34,215 bases of DNA from JAXMCI01 sp046349435 (GTDB taxonomy: Bacteria; Pseudomonadota; Alphaproteobacteria; Dongiales; Dongiaceae): the NCBI GenBank assembly GCA_046349435.1, contig JAXMCI010000054.1, forward strand, positions 1 through 34,215. Reading direction: 5' to 3'. The notes below the pieces were generated by a model. That model searched no databases and had not been told where the DNA came from. It saw nothing but the letters and a program-made list of their open reading frames with translations. The translations under genes were made by a program, and so were the position numbers. Positions 1-8,088 of the stretch are shown here, one piece after another. Position 1 is the first letter of the stretch; each line of letters opens with the position of its first letter.

Positions 1-491
1 GGCTCGACCGGGTGGTGCGGGTCGGCAGCTTCTCGAAGACCCTGTCGGCGGCGGTGCGCTGCGGCTTCGTCGCGGCGCGGCCGGACTGGATCGAGAGCCT
101 CGCCGACCTGCAGCTCGCCACCGAGTTCGGCAGCCCGGCGCTGTCGGCCGAGCTGGTCCTCGCCCTGCTGCGCGACGGCAGCTATCGCCGCCACCTCGAG
201 CTGTTGCGCCGGCGGCTGGCCGAGGCCATGGCCGAGACGGCGCGGCGCCTGCGGGCGATCGGCATCGAGCCCTGGCTCATGCCGAAGGCCGGCATGTTCC
301 TGTGGTGCCGCCTGCCGGACGGGCAGGACGCCGCCGCGATCGCCCGGCGCTGCCTCGAGCAGGGCGTCGTCCTGGCGCCGGGCAACGCCTTCAGCGCGAC
401 GCAGTCGGCCCGCAGCTACCTGCGCTTCAACGTGGCGCAGTCCGGCGACCCGCGCCTCTACCCGATCCTGGCGCGGGCGCTGGAGCCGTAG
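1..491 (+). CDS. PLP-dependent aminotransferase domain, C-terminal part (MocR/GntR-type or class I/II)
   Basis: The reading frame is open from the left edge (Leu-Asp-Arg-Val-Val...), so the start lies outside the window. The visible 163 or so residues are the C-terminal part of a fold-type I aminotransferase. SFSKTLSAAVRCGFVAA holds the Schiff-base lysine followed by the downstream Arg/Gly turn. The end of the small domain is also present, with the KAGMFLWCRLP strand, the VVLAPGNAF turn and the YLRFNVAQS segment that carries the carboxylate-binding Arg. In MocR-family regulators such a domain follows a GntR winged helix, and the short VRVGSFSKTLS spacing and LAPGNAF motif fit that family. The N-terminus needed to decide is missing. 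The stop is TAG at 489-491, followed by a convergent hydrolase gene 9 bases away. Confidence 0.8.
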   Translation, partial: LDRVVRVGSFSKTLSAAVRCGFVAARPDWIESLADLQLATEFGSPALSAELVLALLRDGSYRRHLELLRRRLAEAMAETARRLRAIGIEPWLMPKAGMFLWCRLPDGQDAAAIARRCLEQGVVLAPGNAFSATQSARSYLRFNVAQSGDPRLYPILARALEP

Positions 492-500
492 CCGGCCGCC

Positions 501-1325
501 TCAGCCGCGCATGAAGGCGAGCAGGTCGGGGTTGATCGCGTCGGCATGGGTGGTGCACATGCCGTGCGGCAGGCCGGGATAGACCTTCAGCGTGCCCTGC
601 CTCAGCAGCTTGATCGAGAGCAGCGCCGAATCGGCGATCGGCACGATCTGGTCGTCGTCGCCGTGCAGCACCAGGGTCGGCACCTCGATCGCCTTGAGGT
701 CGGCGGTGAAGTCGGTCTCAGAGAAGGCCTTGATGCACTCGTAGTGGGCGTTGGCGGCGCCCATCATGCCCTGCCGCCACCAGTTGCGGATGACGCCGTC
801 ATGGACCTTCGCGCCGGGCCGGTTGAAGCCGTAGAAGGGCCCGCTCGGCACGTCGAGGAAGAACTGCGCGCGGTTGGCGGCGAGCGCGGCGCGGAAGCCG
901 TCGAACAGCTCGAGGGGCAGCCCGCCGGGATTGGCCGGCGTCTTCAGCATGATCGGCGGCACGGCGCCGATCAGCACCGCCTTGGCGACACGGCCCTTGC
1001 CGTGGCGCGCGACGTAGCGGGCGACCTCGCCGCCGCCGGTGGAGTGGCCGATATGCACGGCGTCGCGCAGGTCGAGCGCCTCGGCGAGAGCGGCGACGTC
1101 GGCCGCATAGGTGTCCAACTCGTGCCCGCCCGCCGGCTGGCCGGAGCGGCCATGGCCGCGGCGGTCGTGGGCGATGACGCGGTAGCCCTGCTGCAGGAAG
1201 AAAAGCATCTGGGCGTCCCAGTCGTCGCCCGACAGCGGCCAGCCATGGTGGAACACCAGCGGCTGCCCGGTGCCCCAGTCCTTGTAGAAGATCTCGGTGC
1301 CGTCCTTGGTCCTGATGGTGCCCAT
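501..1325 (-). CDS. Alpha/beta hydrolase, non-heme haloperoxidase/arylesterase family
   Basis: This 274-residue protein has the full length and layout of the cofactor-free haloperoxidase/arylesterase group. The oxyanion-hole HGW lies at 27-29, the nucleophile elbow GHSTGG puts Ser at about 95, HGDDDQIVP puts the acid at about Asp225, and LPHGM gives His254. Such enzymes hydrolyse esters and in vitro show perhydrolase activity; the natural substrate is usually unknown. There is no signal peptide, so it is probably cytoplasmic. The ATG is preceded by AGGAGGG about 8 bases upstream, which supports this start. It stands alone, convergent with the aminotransferase on one side and divergent from the broken serine hydrolase on the other. 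The family call is secure; the substrate is not. Confidence 0.92.
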   Translation of the reverse strand: MGTIRTKDGTEIFYKDWGTGQPLVFHHGWPLSGDDWDAQMLFFLQQGYRVIAHDRRGHGRSGQPAGGHELDTYAADVAALAEALDLRDAVHIGHSTGGGEVARYVARHGKGRVAKAVLIGAVPPIMLKTPANPGGLPLELFDGFRAALAANRAQFFLDVPSGPFYGFNRPGAKVHDGVIRNWWRQGMMGAANAHYECIKAFSETDFTADLKAIEVPTLVLHGDDDQIVPIADSALLSIKLLRQGTLKVYPGLPHGMCTTHADAINPDLLAFMRG

Positions 1326-1467
1326 CGCATGTCCCTCCTGAGCCGGCGGATCCCGGTCCTGCTTTGTAGCCTTCCGACGTGACGGTCAAGCGTCTCGCGG
1401 CGCCAGGCGATCACGGCTGCGGCACCGGCTTGCCTGGCGCGGCCGGCCGGCGATAGGCTCCGGCGCC

Positions 1468-2511
1468 ATGACCGAGGCCACCGAGCTCCGCTCGCCGGGC
1501 TGCGCGCCGGCGCTGGCGGCGGCGCTCGAGCGCGCCTTCCCGCCGATCGCCGCCGCCGTCGCGAGCGGCCGCATCCCGGCGCCGTGCTCGGCCTCGCCGA
1601 TGCCGGCGGCGGCCGGGCGGCCCGCGCCGTCGGCTGGGCCGAGCTCGAGCCGCGCCGCCGGCCGCTGCTGCGGCTCGACAGCCGGTTCGACCTCGCCTCG
1701 CTGACCAAGGTCATCTTCACCACCCCGCGCATCCTGTGCGCTGGCCGAGGCCGGCACGATCGGGCTCGACGCGCCGCTGACCACGGTCGTCCCCGACCTG
1801 CGCCAGTACGATTCGGGCGCCTGGGAGCGCAAGGTCACCTTCCGCCAGTACCTCGGGCACCAGACGCCCTTCCCGGCGGTCGAGCCGATCTACACCTATG
1901 GCGGCGACCCGGAGCGGCTGCGCGCCTTCGTGCTGCAGCGGAATCGGCAGTCCGGCCCGCCGGTCTATTCCGACATCAACTTCATCCTGCTCGGCATCTG
2001 CGCTGGAGCGGCTCGCCGGCCGGCGGCTGCGCGCCATCGACCCCGGCCCCGGGTTCGGCTTCGCCGCCGATCCGGACCAGGCGGTCGCGACCGAGCGCTG
2101 CGCCTGGCGCGGACGCGTGCTGTGCGGCGAGGTGCATGACGAGAACTGCTTCGCGCTGGAGGGCGCCGGCCATGCCGGGCTGTTCGGCGCGGCCGGCGCC
2201 GTGCTCGACTTCGCCGCCGCGCTGCTCGCCGCCGGGGCGACGGGCGACGGCATGGTGGCGCTGATGCGCACGCCGCTCTCGGAGCGCCGCACCACATGCT
2301 GGGAGCGCCGTCACCCCGGCTGGTCGGCGGCGACCGCGCCGGCCTGGAGACGATCGGCCATACCGGCTTCACCGGCACCGGGCTGTGGGTCGGCTTCGCG
2401 CGCGGCCGCGTCTGGACCCTGCTGACCAACCGGGTGCATCCGACCCGCCACGCCGACACCGGCATCGCCGCGCTGCGCCGCGCGGTCGGCGACCTCGTCA
2501 ACGAAGCCTGA
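1468..2511 (+). pseudogene. Serine hydrolase (class C beta-lactamase/PBP-like), four apparent frameshifts
   Basis: Joined across frames this reads as one serine beta-lactamase-family protein of about 345 residues. FDLASLTK gives the S-x-x-K nucleophile pair, VYSDINFILLG the Y-x-N-like motif, and IGHTGFTG the HTG motif in place of KTG. The frame changes near 1575, 1738, 2000 and 2325; each can be explained by one gained or lost base, and all catalytic motifs survive. That pattern looks more like sequence error than decay, but decay cannot be excluded. It ends 11 bases before anmK on the same strand, as expected for an operon. Families of this type act on peptidoglycan peptides or esters, and the anmK neighbour suggests a role in muropeptide turnover (inference). 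No signal peptide is clear at the N-terminus. Confidence 0.8.
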
Positions 2512-2522
2512 GGACGACATTC

Positions 2523-3635
2523 ATGGACGCGCGCTGGGCGGTCGGGCTGATGACCGGCACCGTGCTCGACGGCAACATCGATGTGGCGCTGCTCCGGACC
2601 GACGGCGAGCGCATCGAGTCGTTCGGGCCCTTCGAGCTGGCCCCCTACCCCGCCGCCACCCGCGCGCTGCTCGAGGAGACGCTGCGCCAGGCGCGGCAGT
2701 GGGGCTTCGCGGGCGCCGAGCCGGCGATCTTCCGCGAGGCCGAGGACGTCATCACCCGCGCCCAGTCGGCGGCCGTGCGCGGGCTGGTCGAGCGCGCCGG
2801 GCTGGCCCTCTCCGAGATCGCGGCGGTCGGCTTCCACGGCCAGACCGTGCTGCATCGCGGCCCGCGCGACGGACGGCCCGGCGCCACCCGCCAGCTCGGC
2901 GACGGCGCGCTGATGCACGCCCTGCTCGGCGTGAGGTCCACGACTTCCGCAGCGCCGACGTGGCGGCCGGCGGCCAGGAGCGCGCCGCTGGCGCCGGTCT
3001 ACCACGCCGCGCTGCTGCGCGCGCTGGGCGCCGCCGGCGACACCGCGGTGCTCAATCTCGGCGGCGTCGCCAACATCACCTGGAGCGACGGCGGCGAGCG
3101 GCTGGTCGCCTTCGACACCGGCCCGGCCAACGCGCCGATCAACGACTTCGTGCGCAGCCATGGCGGCGGCGAGATGGACCGCGACGGCCGGCTGGCCGGC
3201 GCCGGCCGGGTCGACGAGGCGCGGCTCGCCGCCCCCTGCTGGCCATCCTATCTCGCGGCGCCCTTTCCCAAGTCGCTCGACCGCTTCGACTTCGGCGCGG
3301 CGATGGCCGACGGGCTGGATCTCGCCGACGGCGCCGCGACGCTGACCGCCTTCACCGCGGCGGCGGTCGGCAAGGCGCTCGACCTGCTGCCGCGCCGGCC
3401 GCAGCGGCTGATCGTCTGCGGCGGCGGCCGGCGCAACCCGGTGCTGATGGCGATGCTCGGCGAGCGCGCCGGCGTGCGCTGCGAGCCCGCCGAGGCGGTC
3501 GGCTGGCGCGGCGACGCGATCGAGGCCGAGCTCTTCGCCTTCCTCGCCATGCGCGTCCTGCGCGGCCTGCCGACCAGCTTCCCCGGCACCACCGGCGTCC
3601 CGGCGCCGCTCTGCGGCGGCCGGGTCGCCGCGTAG
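2523..3635 (+). CDS. anmK: Anhydro-N-acetylmuramic acid kinase
   Basis: AnmK phosphorylates and opens 1,6-anhydro-MurNAc released by lytic transglycosylases, giving MurNAc-6-phosphate for cell-wall recycling. The 370-residue length is typical. The N-terminal nucleotide-binding loop is GLMTGTVLDGNIDVA (the family usually has GLMSGTSLDGID). Further family motifs are GFHGQTVLH, LNLGGVANITW, AFDTGPANAPIND, FPKSLDRFDF and the C-terminal VCGGGRRNPVLM. Between about 2931 and 2985 the family motif DFRSADVAAGGQ is present, but in the neighbouring frame. Two offsetting single-base changes therefore replace about 16 residues with TTSAAPTWRPAAR-like sequence (see findings). The start ATG has GAGGA 8 bases upstream. 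It lies directly behind the serine hydrolase gene. The family call is very secure; whether the protein is active as written is doubtful. Confidence 0.93.
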   Translation: MDARWAVGLMTGTVLDGNIDVALLRTDGERIESFGPFELAPYPAATRALLEETLRQARQWGFAGAEPAIFREAEDVITRAQSAAVRGLVERAGLALSEIAAVGFHGQTVLHRGPRDGRPGATRQLGDGALMHALLGVRSTTSAAPTWRPAARSAPLAPVYHAALLRALGAAGDTAVLNLGGVANITWSDGGERLVAFDTGPANAPINDFVRSHGGGEMDRDGRLAGAGRVDEARLAAPCWPSYLAAPFPKSLDRFDFGAAMADGLDLADGAATLTAFTAAAVGKALDLLPRRPQRLIVCGGGRRNPVLMAMLGERAGVRCEPAEAVGWRGDAIEAELFAFLAMRVLRGLPTSFPGTTGVPAPLCGGRVAA

Positions 3636-3647
3636 CGCAGGCGGGGG

Positions 3648-3758
3648 TCAGCCCTCCGGCCGCACCGGCGCGGCGCAGCCCGGGCGGCGGTCGCGGCAGG
3701 CGGCGCAGCGTTCCAGGTCGTCGGGCGCCACGTCGCCGAAGAGCAGGAGGTGAGCCAT
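3648..3758 (-). CDS. Small Cys-containing ORF, 36 residues, unknown function
   Basis: This is a reverse-strand ORF starting MAHLLLFGDVAPDDLERCAA and ending with a Cys- and Pro-rich tail, with CxxC (CAAC) followed by another Cys ten residues on. The support is a strong ribosome-binding site: AAGGAG sits 9 bases before the ATG. It fills the gap between anmK and the SDR gene. Three cysteines could make a small metal site, but that is only a guess. No homologue is recognised. A chance ORF in GC-rich DNA is the main alternative. Confidence 0.35.
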   Translation of the reverse strand: MAHLLLFGDVAPDDLERCAACRDRRPGCAAPVRPEG

Positions 3759-3851
3759 GGGACAGGTCTCCTTGGCGAGATCATGGCTTGCCCGGCCCGC
3801 CGTGCGATGGGGTAGAAGGTCCCGGAACCCGCGCGCGCAGGAGGACAGGCC

Positions 3852-4640
3852 ATGAAGATCGACCTCACCGGCAAGACCGCCATCGTCACCGGATCGACCG
3901 CCGGCATCGGCCAAGCGGCGGCGATCGGCCTGGCGGCGGCAGGCGCCACCGTCGTCGTCAACGGCCGCAGCGCCGGGTCGGTCGAGGCGGCGCTCGGCCG
4001 GCTGCGGCAGCGCCTGCCTGGCGCCAGCGTCCGCGGCGTCGCCGCCGACCTCGCCACGGCCGAGGGCTGCGCCGCGCTGGTCGCCGCCGAGCCGAGCGCG
4101 GACATCCTGGTCAACAATGCCGGGATCTTCGAGCTGGTCGACTTCTTCGCGGCCGACGACGCCACCTGGGACCGCCACTGGCAGGTCAACGTCATGGCCG
4201 GCGTGCGGCTGGCGCGCGCCTACCTGCCGGGGATGCGCGAGCGCGGCTGGGGCCGGGTGATGTTCCTCGCCTCGGAATCCGGCCTCAACATCCCCGTCGA
4301 GATGATCCATTACGGGGTCAGCAAGACCGCCGACATCGCGGTGGCGCGCGGCCTCGCCAAGCTGATGGCCGGGACCGGGGTGACGGTGAACTCGGTGCTG
4401 CCCGGCCCGACCCTCTCCGAGGGCGTCGTCGACATCATCCGCTCCCGCGACTTCGCCGGCGCCACGCTCGACGACAAGGCGAAGGACTTCGTGATGAAGG
4501 CCCGGCCGACCACGCTGCTGCGCCGTCCCGCCACCGTCGAGGAGGTCGCCAACCTGATCGTCTACCTCGCTTCGCCGCAGGCCTCGGCCACCACCGGCGC
4601 GGCGATGCGGGTCGACGGCGGCGTGGTCGACTCGCTGTAG
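3852..4640 (+). CDS. SDR family NAD(P)-dependent oxidoreductase
   Basis: This is a classical short-chain dehydrogenase of 262 residues, the normal length. The cofactor loop TGSTAGIG is at 13-20, the NNAG motif at 88-91, and the catalytic tetrad is Asn113, Ser141, Tyr154 and Lys158 (HYGVSKTA). The C-terminal MRVDGGVVDSL is the usual end of the fold. NGR after the third beta-strand (residues 37-39) puts an Arg near the 2'-phosphate pocket, which favours NADPH (inference). LPGPTLSEGV is typical of the substrate loop in SDRs annotated as 3-oxoacyl-ACP reductase-like, so the substrate cannot be named. The ATG follows AGGAGGACAGGCC. It converges on a LysR gene. Confidence 0.93.
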   Translation: MKIDLTGKTAIVTGSTAGIGQAAAIGLAAAGATVVVNGRSAGSVEAALGRLRQRLPGASVRGVAADLATAEGCAALVAAEPSADILVNNAGIFELVDFFAADDATWDRHWQVNVMAGVRLARAYLPGMRERGWGRVMFLASESGLNIPVEMIHYGVSKTADIAVARGLAKLMAGTGVTVNSVLPGPTLSEGVVDIIRSRDFAGATLDDKAKDFVMKARPTTLLRRPATVEEVANLIVYLASPQASATTGAAMRVDGGVVDSL

Positions 4641-4677
4641 GGCTCTCGCGCACCCTTCGCCCTGCGGCAGGCCCAAC

Positions 4678-4696
4678 CTTCGACAGGCTCAGGACG
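4678..4696. repeat. Half-copy of a REP-like element overlapping the LysR gene end
   Basis: CTTCGACAGGCTCAGGACG here matches the left arm of the inverted repeat at 29890-29960. It sits between two convergent genes, and the LysR stop codon lies inside it (TCA at 4689-4691 on this strand), so the last residues of that regulator are encoded by repeat-adjacent sequence. Confidence 0.7.
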
Positions 4697-5609
4697 GGGC
4701 CTGGGCGCGAGCGCCGACGCCGGACGAGCAGACCTCGCGAACGCAGGCGCGCAGCCAGCGATGCGCCGGATCGGCGTCGAGCCGCGGGTGCCAGAGCAGC
4801 GACACGGTGAGCTCCGGCAGCGCGACCGGCAGGCCGAAGGTGACGAGGCCGTCGCGCAGCGTGCCGGTGTGGCGCTCCGGCACGCTGGCCACGAGGTCCG
4901 AGGCGCGGGCGAGCGCCAGCGCGGCGGAGAAGCTGCCGACCATGACGGCGATCGACCGGGTCAGGCCGAGCGCCGCCAGCGCCGCGTCGATCGGGCCGCT
5001 CTCCTGCCCCGGCCGGCCGATCAGCACGTGCCGGCCGGCGGCGAAGCGGGCGGCGGTGACGCGGCCGCGGGCGAGCGGGTGGCCGGGCCGCACCACGCCG
5101 ACGAAGCGGTCGCGGTAGAGCGCCTGGACCATCACCTCCGGGCCGGTGGCGCGGCCGACGACGCCGATCTCGAGGTCGGCGTCGCCCTCGCGCAGCGGCG
5201 TGCTGTCGCGGTCGGGCTTCGGCACGAACTGCAGCCGGACGCCGGGCGCCTCGGCGGCCAGCCGCGCGACCAGCGCCGCGCCGTGATTCTCGACGAAGCC
5301 CTCGCGGGTGCGGATGGTGAAGGTGCGGACCAGCCCGGCGAGGTCGAGCCGCTCGGCCGGGCGCAGCACCGCCTCGGCCTCCTGGACCAGCGGGCCGATG
5401 CGCTGGCGCAGCGCCAGCGCGCGCGGCGTCGGCACCAGGCCGCGCCCGGCCCGCACCAGCAGCGGGTCGCCGGTCGCCACGCGCAGCCGGGCCAGCGCCC
5501 GGCTCATCGCCGAGGGGCTGAGCCGCAGCCGCCGGGCGGCCCGCGCGACGCTGCCCTCGGCGAGCAGCAGGTCGAGGGTGACGAGCAGGTTGAGGTCGGG
5601 GCGGGACAT
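4689..5609 (-). CDS. LysR family transcriptional regulator (probable regulator of the adjacent MFS exporter)
   Basis: This protein has about 306 residues with an N-terminal LysR winged helix. It begins MSRPDLNLLVTLDLLLAEG, and the helix-turn-helix AARRLRLSPSAMSRALARLR is at roughly 21-40, followed by the DPLLVRAGRGLVPT wing. The effector-binding domain runs from about 90 to 300. An upstream in-frame ATG at 5654 would add 15 residues; 5609 is preferred because family members begin right before the DLNLL helix. It is divergent from the MFS gene across 142 bases, the usual arrangement for a LysR regulator and its target. The stop lies within a REP-like repeat. The NodD/SyrM-like LNLL start is typical of one LysR subgroup; the ligand is unknown. 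Confidence 0.9.
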   Translation of the reverse strand: MSRPDLNLLVTLDLLLAEGSVARAARRLRLSPSAMSRALARLRVATGDPLLVRAGRGLVPTPRALALRQRIGPLVQEAEAVLRPAERLDLAGLVRTFTIRTREGFVENHGAALVARLAAEAPGVRLQFVPKPDRDSTPLREGDADLEIGVVGRATGPEVMVQALYRDRFVGVVRPGHPLARGRVTAARFAAGRHVLIGRPGQESGPIDAALAALGLTRSIAVMVGSFSAALALARASDLVASVPERHTGTLRDGLVTFGLPVALPELTVSLLWHPRLDADPAHRWLRACVREVCSSGVGARAQAPS

Positions 5610-5697
5610 GCTCGACAGGCTGCCGCCACTTTCCCCCGGGATCAAGGGAGACATGGCGTTCCATGCATGATTGAAGTGCAGATGATGCGCGTTCTGC

Positions 5698-5711
5698 CAT
5701 GCCAGGGCATG
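5698..5711. promoter_or_regulatory. Candidate LysR operator: CATGCC-AG-GGCATG palindrome
   Basis: A perfect 6+6 palindrome around a two-base centre lies in the 142-base gap between the divergent LysR and MFS genes, about 40 bases before the MFS start. LysR proteins usually bind dyads with T-N11-A spacing in such gaps. The location fits, the exact sequence is unproven. Confidence 0.35.
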
Positions 5712-5751
5712 CGCCTAGTTCCATCCATTGCCATCCCTGATGGAGCCGATC

Positions 5752-7167
5752 ATGACACTCGTCCCCGACAGACCCGCCGCCGCGCCGCGCTGGGCGCTGG
5801 CCTGCCTGTCCCTCACCATGCTGATGCCGGCGCTCGACACCAGCATCGCCAATGTCGGGCTGCCGGCGCTGCAGCGGTCCTTCGCCGCCTCCTTCCCGGC
5901 GATCCAGTGGGTGGTGCTGGCCTACCTGCTGGCGATCGCCACCCTGATCGTCGGCGCCGGGCGGCTCGGCGACCTGCTCGGCCGGCGCCGGCTGCTGCTC
6001 GCCGGCATCGCGCTGTTCACCGCGGCCTCGGTCGCCTGCGGCCTGGCGCCGAGCCTCGCGCTGCTGATCGCCGCCCGGGCGGCGCAGGGCCTGGGCGCCG
6101 CGCTGATGATGGCGCTGACGCTGGCGATGGTCGGCGAGATCGTGCCGAAGGCGCGGACCGGCAGCGCCATGGGGCTGCTCGGCACCATGTCGGCGGTCGG
6201 CACGACGCTCGGGCCGGCGCTCGGCGGCATGCTGATCGCCGGCTTCGGCTGGCGGTCGATCTTCCTGGTCAACCTGCCGCTCGGCCTCATCAACCTCGTG
6301 CTGGCGCTGCGCACCCTGCCGGCAGACCGGCCCGCCGCCGGGCCGCCGGCGCGCTTCGACGCCGTCGGCACGGCGCTGCTGGCGGCCTCGCTGGCCGCCT
6401 ACGCGCTGGCCGCGACGCTGGGGCATGGCGCCCCCGGGCCGCTCAACCTGGTCCTGCTGGCCGCGGCGCTCGGCGGCGGCGTGCTCTTCGTCGTGGCGCA
6501 GAAGCGGGCCGCCTCGCCGCTGCTCCGGCTGGCGATGCTGCGCGACGCGCAGCTCGGCGCCGGGCTCGCCCGCAGCCTGCTGGTCTCGACCGTGATGATG
6601 GCGACGCTGGTGGTCGGGCCGTTCTACCTCTCGCGCGGCCTCGGGCTCGACCCTGCCCGGGTCGGGCTGGTGATGGCGGCCGGGCCGCTGGTGGCGGCGC
6701 TGGCCGGCGTGCCGGCCGGCCGGCTGGTCGACCGCTTCGGCGCCCGCGGGCTCGGTCTCGCCGGGCTGGCCGGGCTGGCGGCGGGGCTGCTGGCGCTCGC
6801 CATCCTGCCGGGCCGGCTCGGCGTCCCCGGCTACCTCGCCGCCATCGCGGTGGTCACCGCCCACTACGCCCTGTTCCAGGCGGCCAACAACACCGGGGTC
6901 ATGGGCGAGGTGCGGCCGGAGGAGCGCGGCGTCGTCTCCGGCATGCTGAACCTGACGCGCCATCTCGGCGGCATCACCGGCACGGCGGTGCTGGGCGCGG
7001 TGTTCGCCGGCGTCGCCGGAAAGGCCGACCTCGCCGGGGCGCCCGCAGCGGTGGTGGCCGGCGGGATGCAGGCGACCTTCCTCGTCGCCGCACTGCTGAT
7101 TCTGCTCGCGCTCGCCCCGGCCGCGCTCTCGGCGCTGAGGTCGGTGCCGGCCCGGCGCGAGGGGTGA
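5752..7167 (+). CDS. MFS transporter, DHA2 (EmrB/QacA-like) family
   Basis: This inner-membrane protein has 471 residues, the size of 14-helix drug:H+ antiporters. It shows LDTSIANVGLPALQ at the end of helix 1 (motif D1 of the DHA2 group, with the conserved Asp), motif A GRLGDLLGRRRLL after helix 2, and the antiporter motif C in GTTLGPALGGML. A later GRLVDRFGARGLG loop repeats motif A for the second half. The chosen start has GGAG 6 bases upstream; an in-frame ATG at 5728 would add eight residues and has a weaker site. The divergent LysR gene next door is the likely regulator. Substrates of such pumps are toxic organic compounds, but none can be named here. Confidence 0.92.
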   Translation: MTLVPDRPAAAPRWALACLSLTMLMPALDTSIANVGLPALQRSFAASFPAIQWVVLAYLLAIATLIVGAGRLGDLLGRRRLLLAGIALFTAASVACGLAPSLALLIAARAAQGLGAALMMALTLAMVGEIVPKARTGSAMGLLGTMSAVGTTLGPALGGMLIAGFGWRSIFLVNLPLGLINLVLALRTLPADRPAAGPPARFDAVGTALLAASLAAYALAATLGHGAPGPLNLVLLAAALGGGVLFVVAQKRAASPLLRLAMLRDAQLGAGLARSLLVSTVMMATLVVGPFYLSRGLGLDPARVGLVMAAGPLVAALAGVPAGRLVDRFGARGLGLAGLAGLAAGLLALAILPGRLGVPGYLAAIAVVTAHYALFQAANNTGVMGEVRPEERGVVSGMLNLTRHLGGITGTAVLGAVFAGVAGKADLAGAPAAVVAGGMQATFLVAALLILLALAPAALSALRSVPARREG

Positions 7168-7263
7168 GGGCGGCGCGCACGGCGGGATCTGGACGGCGTT
7201 CCGCCCCGGCCGCATTATCCGCCGCCTGCGGCTGGACCGCGCCCCCGGAGGAAGGATCCCGTC

Positions 7264-8079
7264 ATGCCCATGCTCGATCTCGGCGACGTCGAGCTGCACT
7301 ACATCCAGCGCGGCGAGGGTCCCGACCTCGTCTGGATCCCGGGCGGCGACGGCACGGTGAACAGCTACCGCGAGCAGTACCCGTTCTTCGACGGCCGGTT
7401 CCGCAGCACCTCTTTAGACCCCCGCGGCGCCGGCGAGACGGTCTGCCGCCAGGAGCCGCCCTGGACCATCGCCGACATGGCCCGCGATTGCGCCGGCCTG
7501 ATCCGCGCCGTCTGCCGGCCGCCGGTGATCGTCGTCGGCCTCTCGATGGGCGGCCTCATCACGCAGCAGCTCGCCATCGACTTTCCGGAGCTGGTCCGGC
7601 TCGCCATCCCGATGGGGACCGGCGCCAACTTCCGGCGCGGCTGGTCGCGCGACTTCATGGTCGCCGACGTCGAGTTCCGCCGCGCCGGCGGACGCCTCTC
7701 GCCCGACCTCGCGGCCGTCTTCTACGCCGCGCTGTCCTATCCCGCCGAGGTGCTCGGCGACCCCGATCACTGGGAGCGCATCAGGGCGGGCATGACGCCG
7801 CGCGACCATCGCCGGAACAGCGCGCATCTCGAGGCGCAGTGGCAGGCCTGCATCGACTTCGACTGCGACGAGGGGCTGAAGACCTGCCAGGTGCCGATGC
7901 ACGTCGTCGCCTTCGGCGAGGACATGCAGACGCCGCCGGCGGTGTGCCGGCAGGTCGCCGAGCTGGCGCCGAAGGGCCATTACCATCTCCTGCCGGGCCT
8001 CGGGCACGTCTCGCTGCGCGATCACCGTGCCGCGGAGGTGAACCGCAAGATCCTGGAGATCATCGAGGCCCACGGCTGA
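7264..8079 (+). CDS. Alpha/beta fold hydrolase
   Basis: This 271-residue hydrolase has the nucleophile elbow GLSMGG with Ser at about 94, the oxyanion loop WIPGGDG at 25-31 in place of the common HGxxG, the acid in the VAFGEDMQTPP segment, and the catalytic His in GLGHVSLRD. LDPRGAGET is the family's DxRGxGxS strand. It lacks a signal peptide. GGAGGAAGGA lies just upstream of the ATG; a second in-frame ATG two codons on is possible. It follows the MFS gene by about 96 bases on the same strand and could be co-transcribed with it. The substrate is unknown. It is not closely similar to the hydrolase at 501-1325. Confidence 0.9.
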   Translation: MPMLDLGDVELHYIQRGEGPDLVWIPGGDGTVNSYREQYPFFDGRFRSTSLDPRGAGETVCRQEPPWTIADMARDCAGLIRAVCRPPVIVVGLSMGGLITQQLAIDFPELVRLAIPMGTGANFRRGWSRDFMVADVEFRRAGGRLSPDLAAVFYAALSYPAEVLGDPDHWERIRAGMTPRDHRRNSAHLEAQWQACIDFDCDEGLKTCQVPMHVVAFGEDMQTPPAVCRQVAELAPKGHYHLLPGLGHVSLRDHRAAEVNRKILEIIEAHG

Positions 8080-8088
8080 GGCCGGCGC

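Noticed and set aside
1737..2006. Shared TGCGCTGG context at two indel sites in the serine hydrolase gene, as a methylation-linked sequencing error motif
   Set aside because: The same octamer occurs in undisturbed genes, for example in the glycosyltransferase near 22295, without a frame change.
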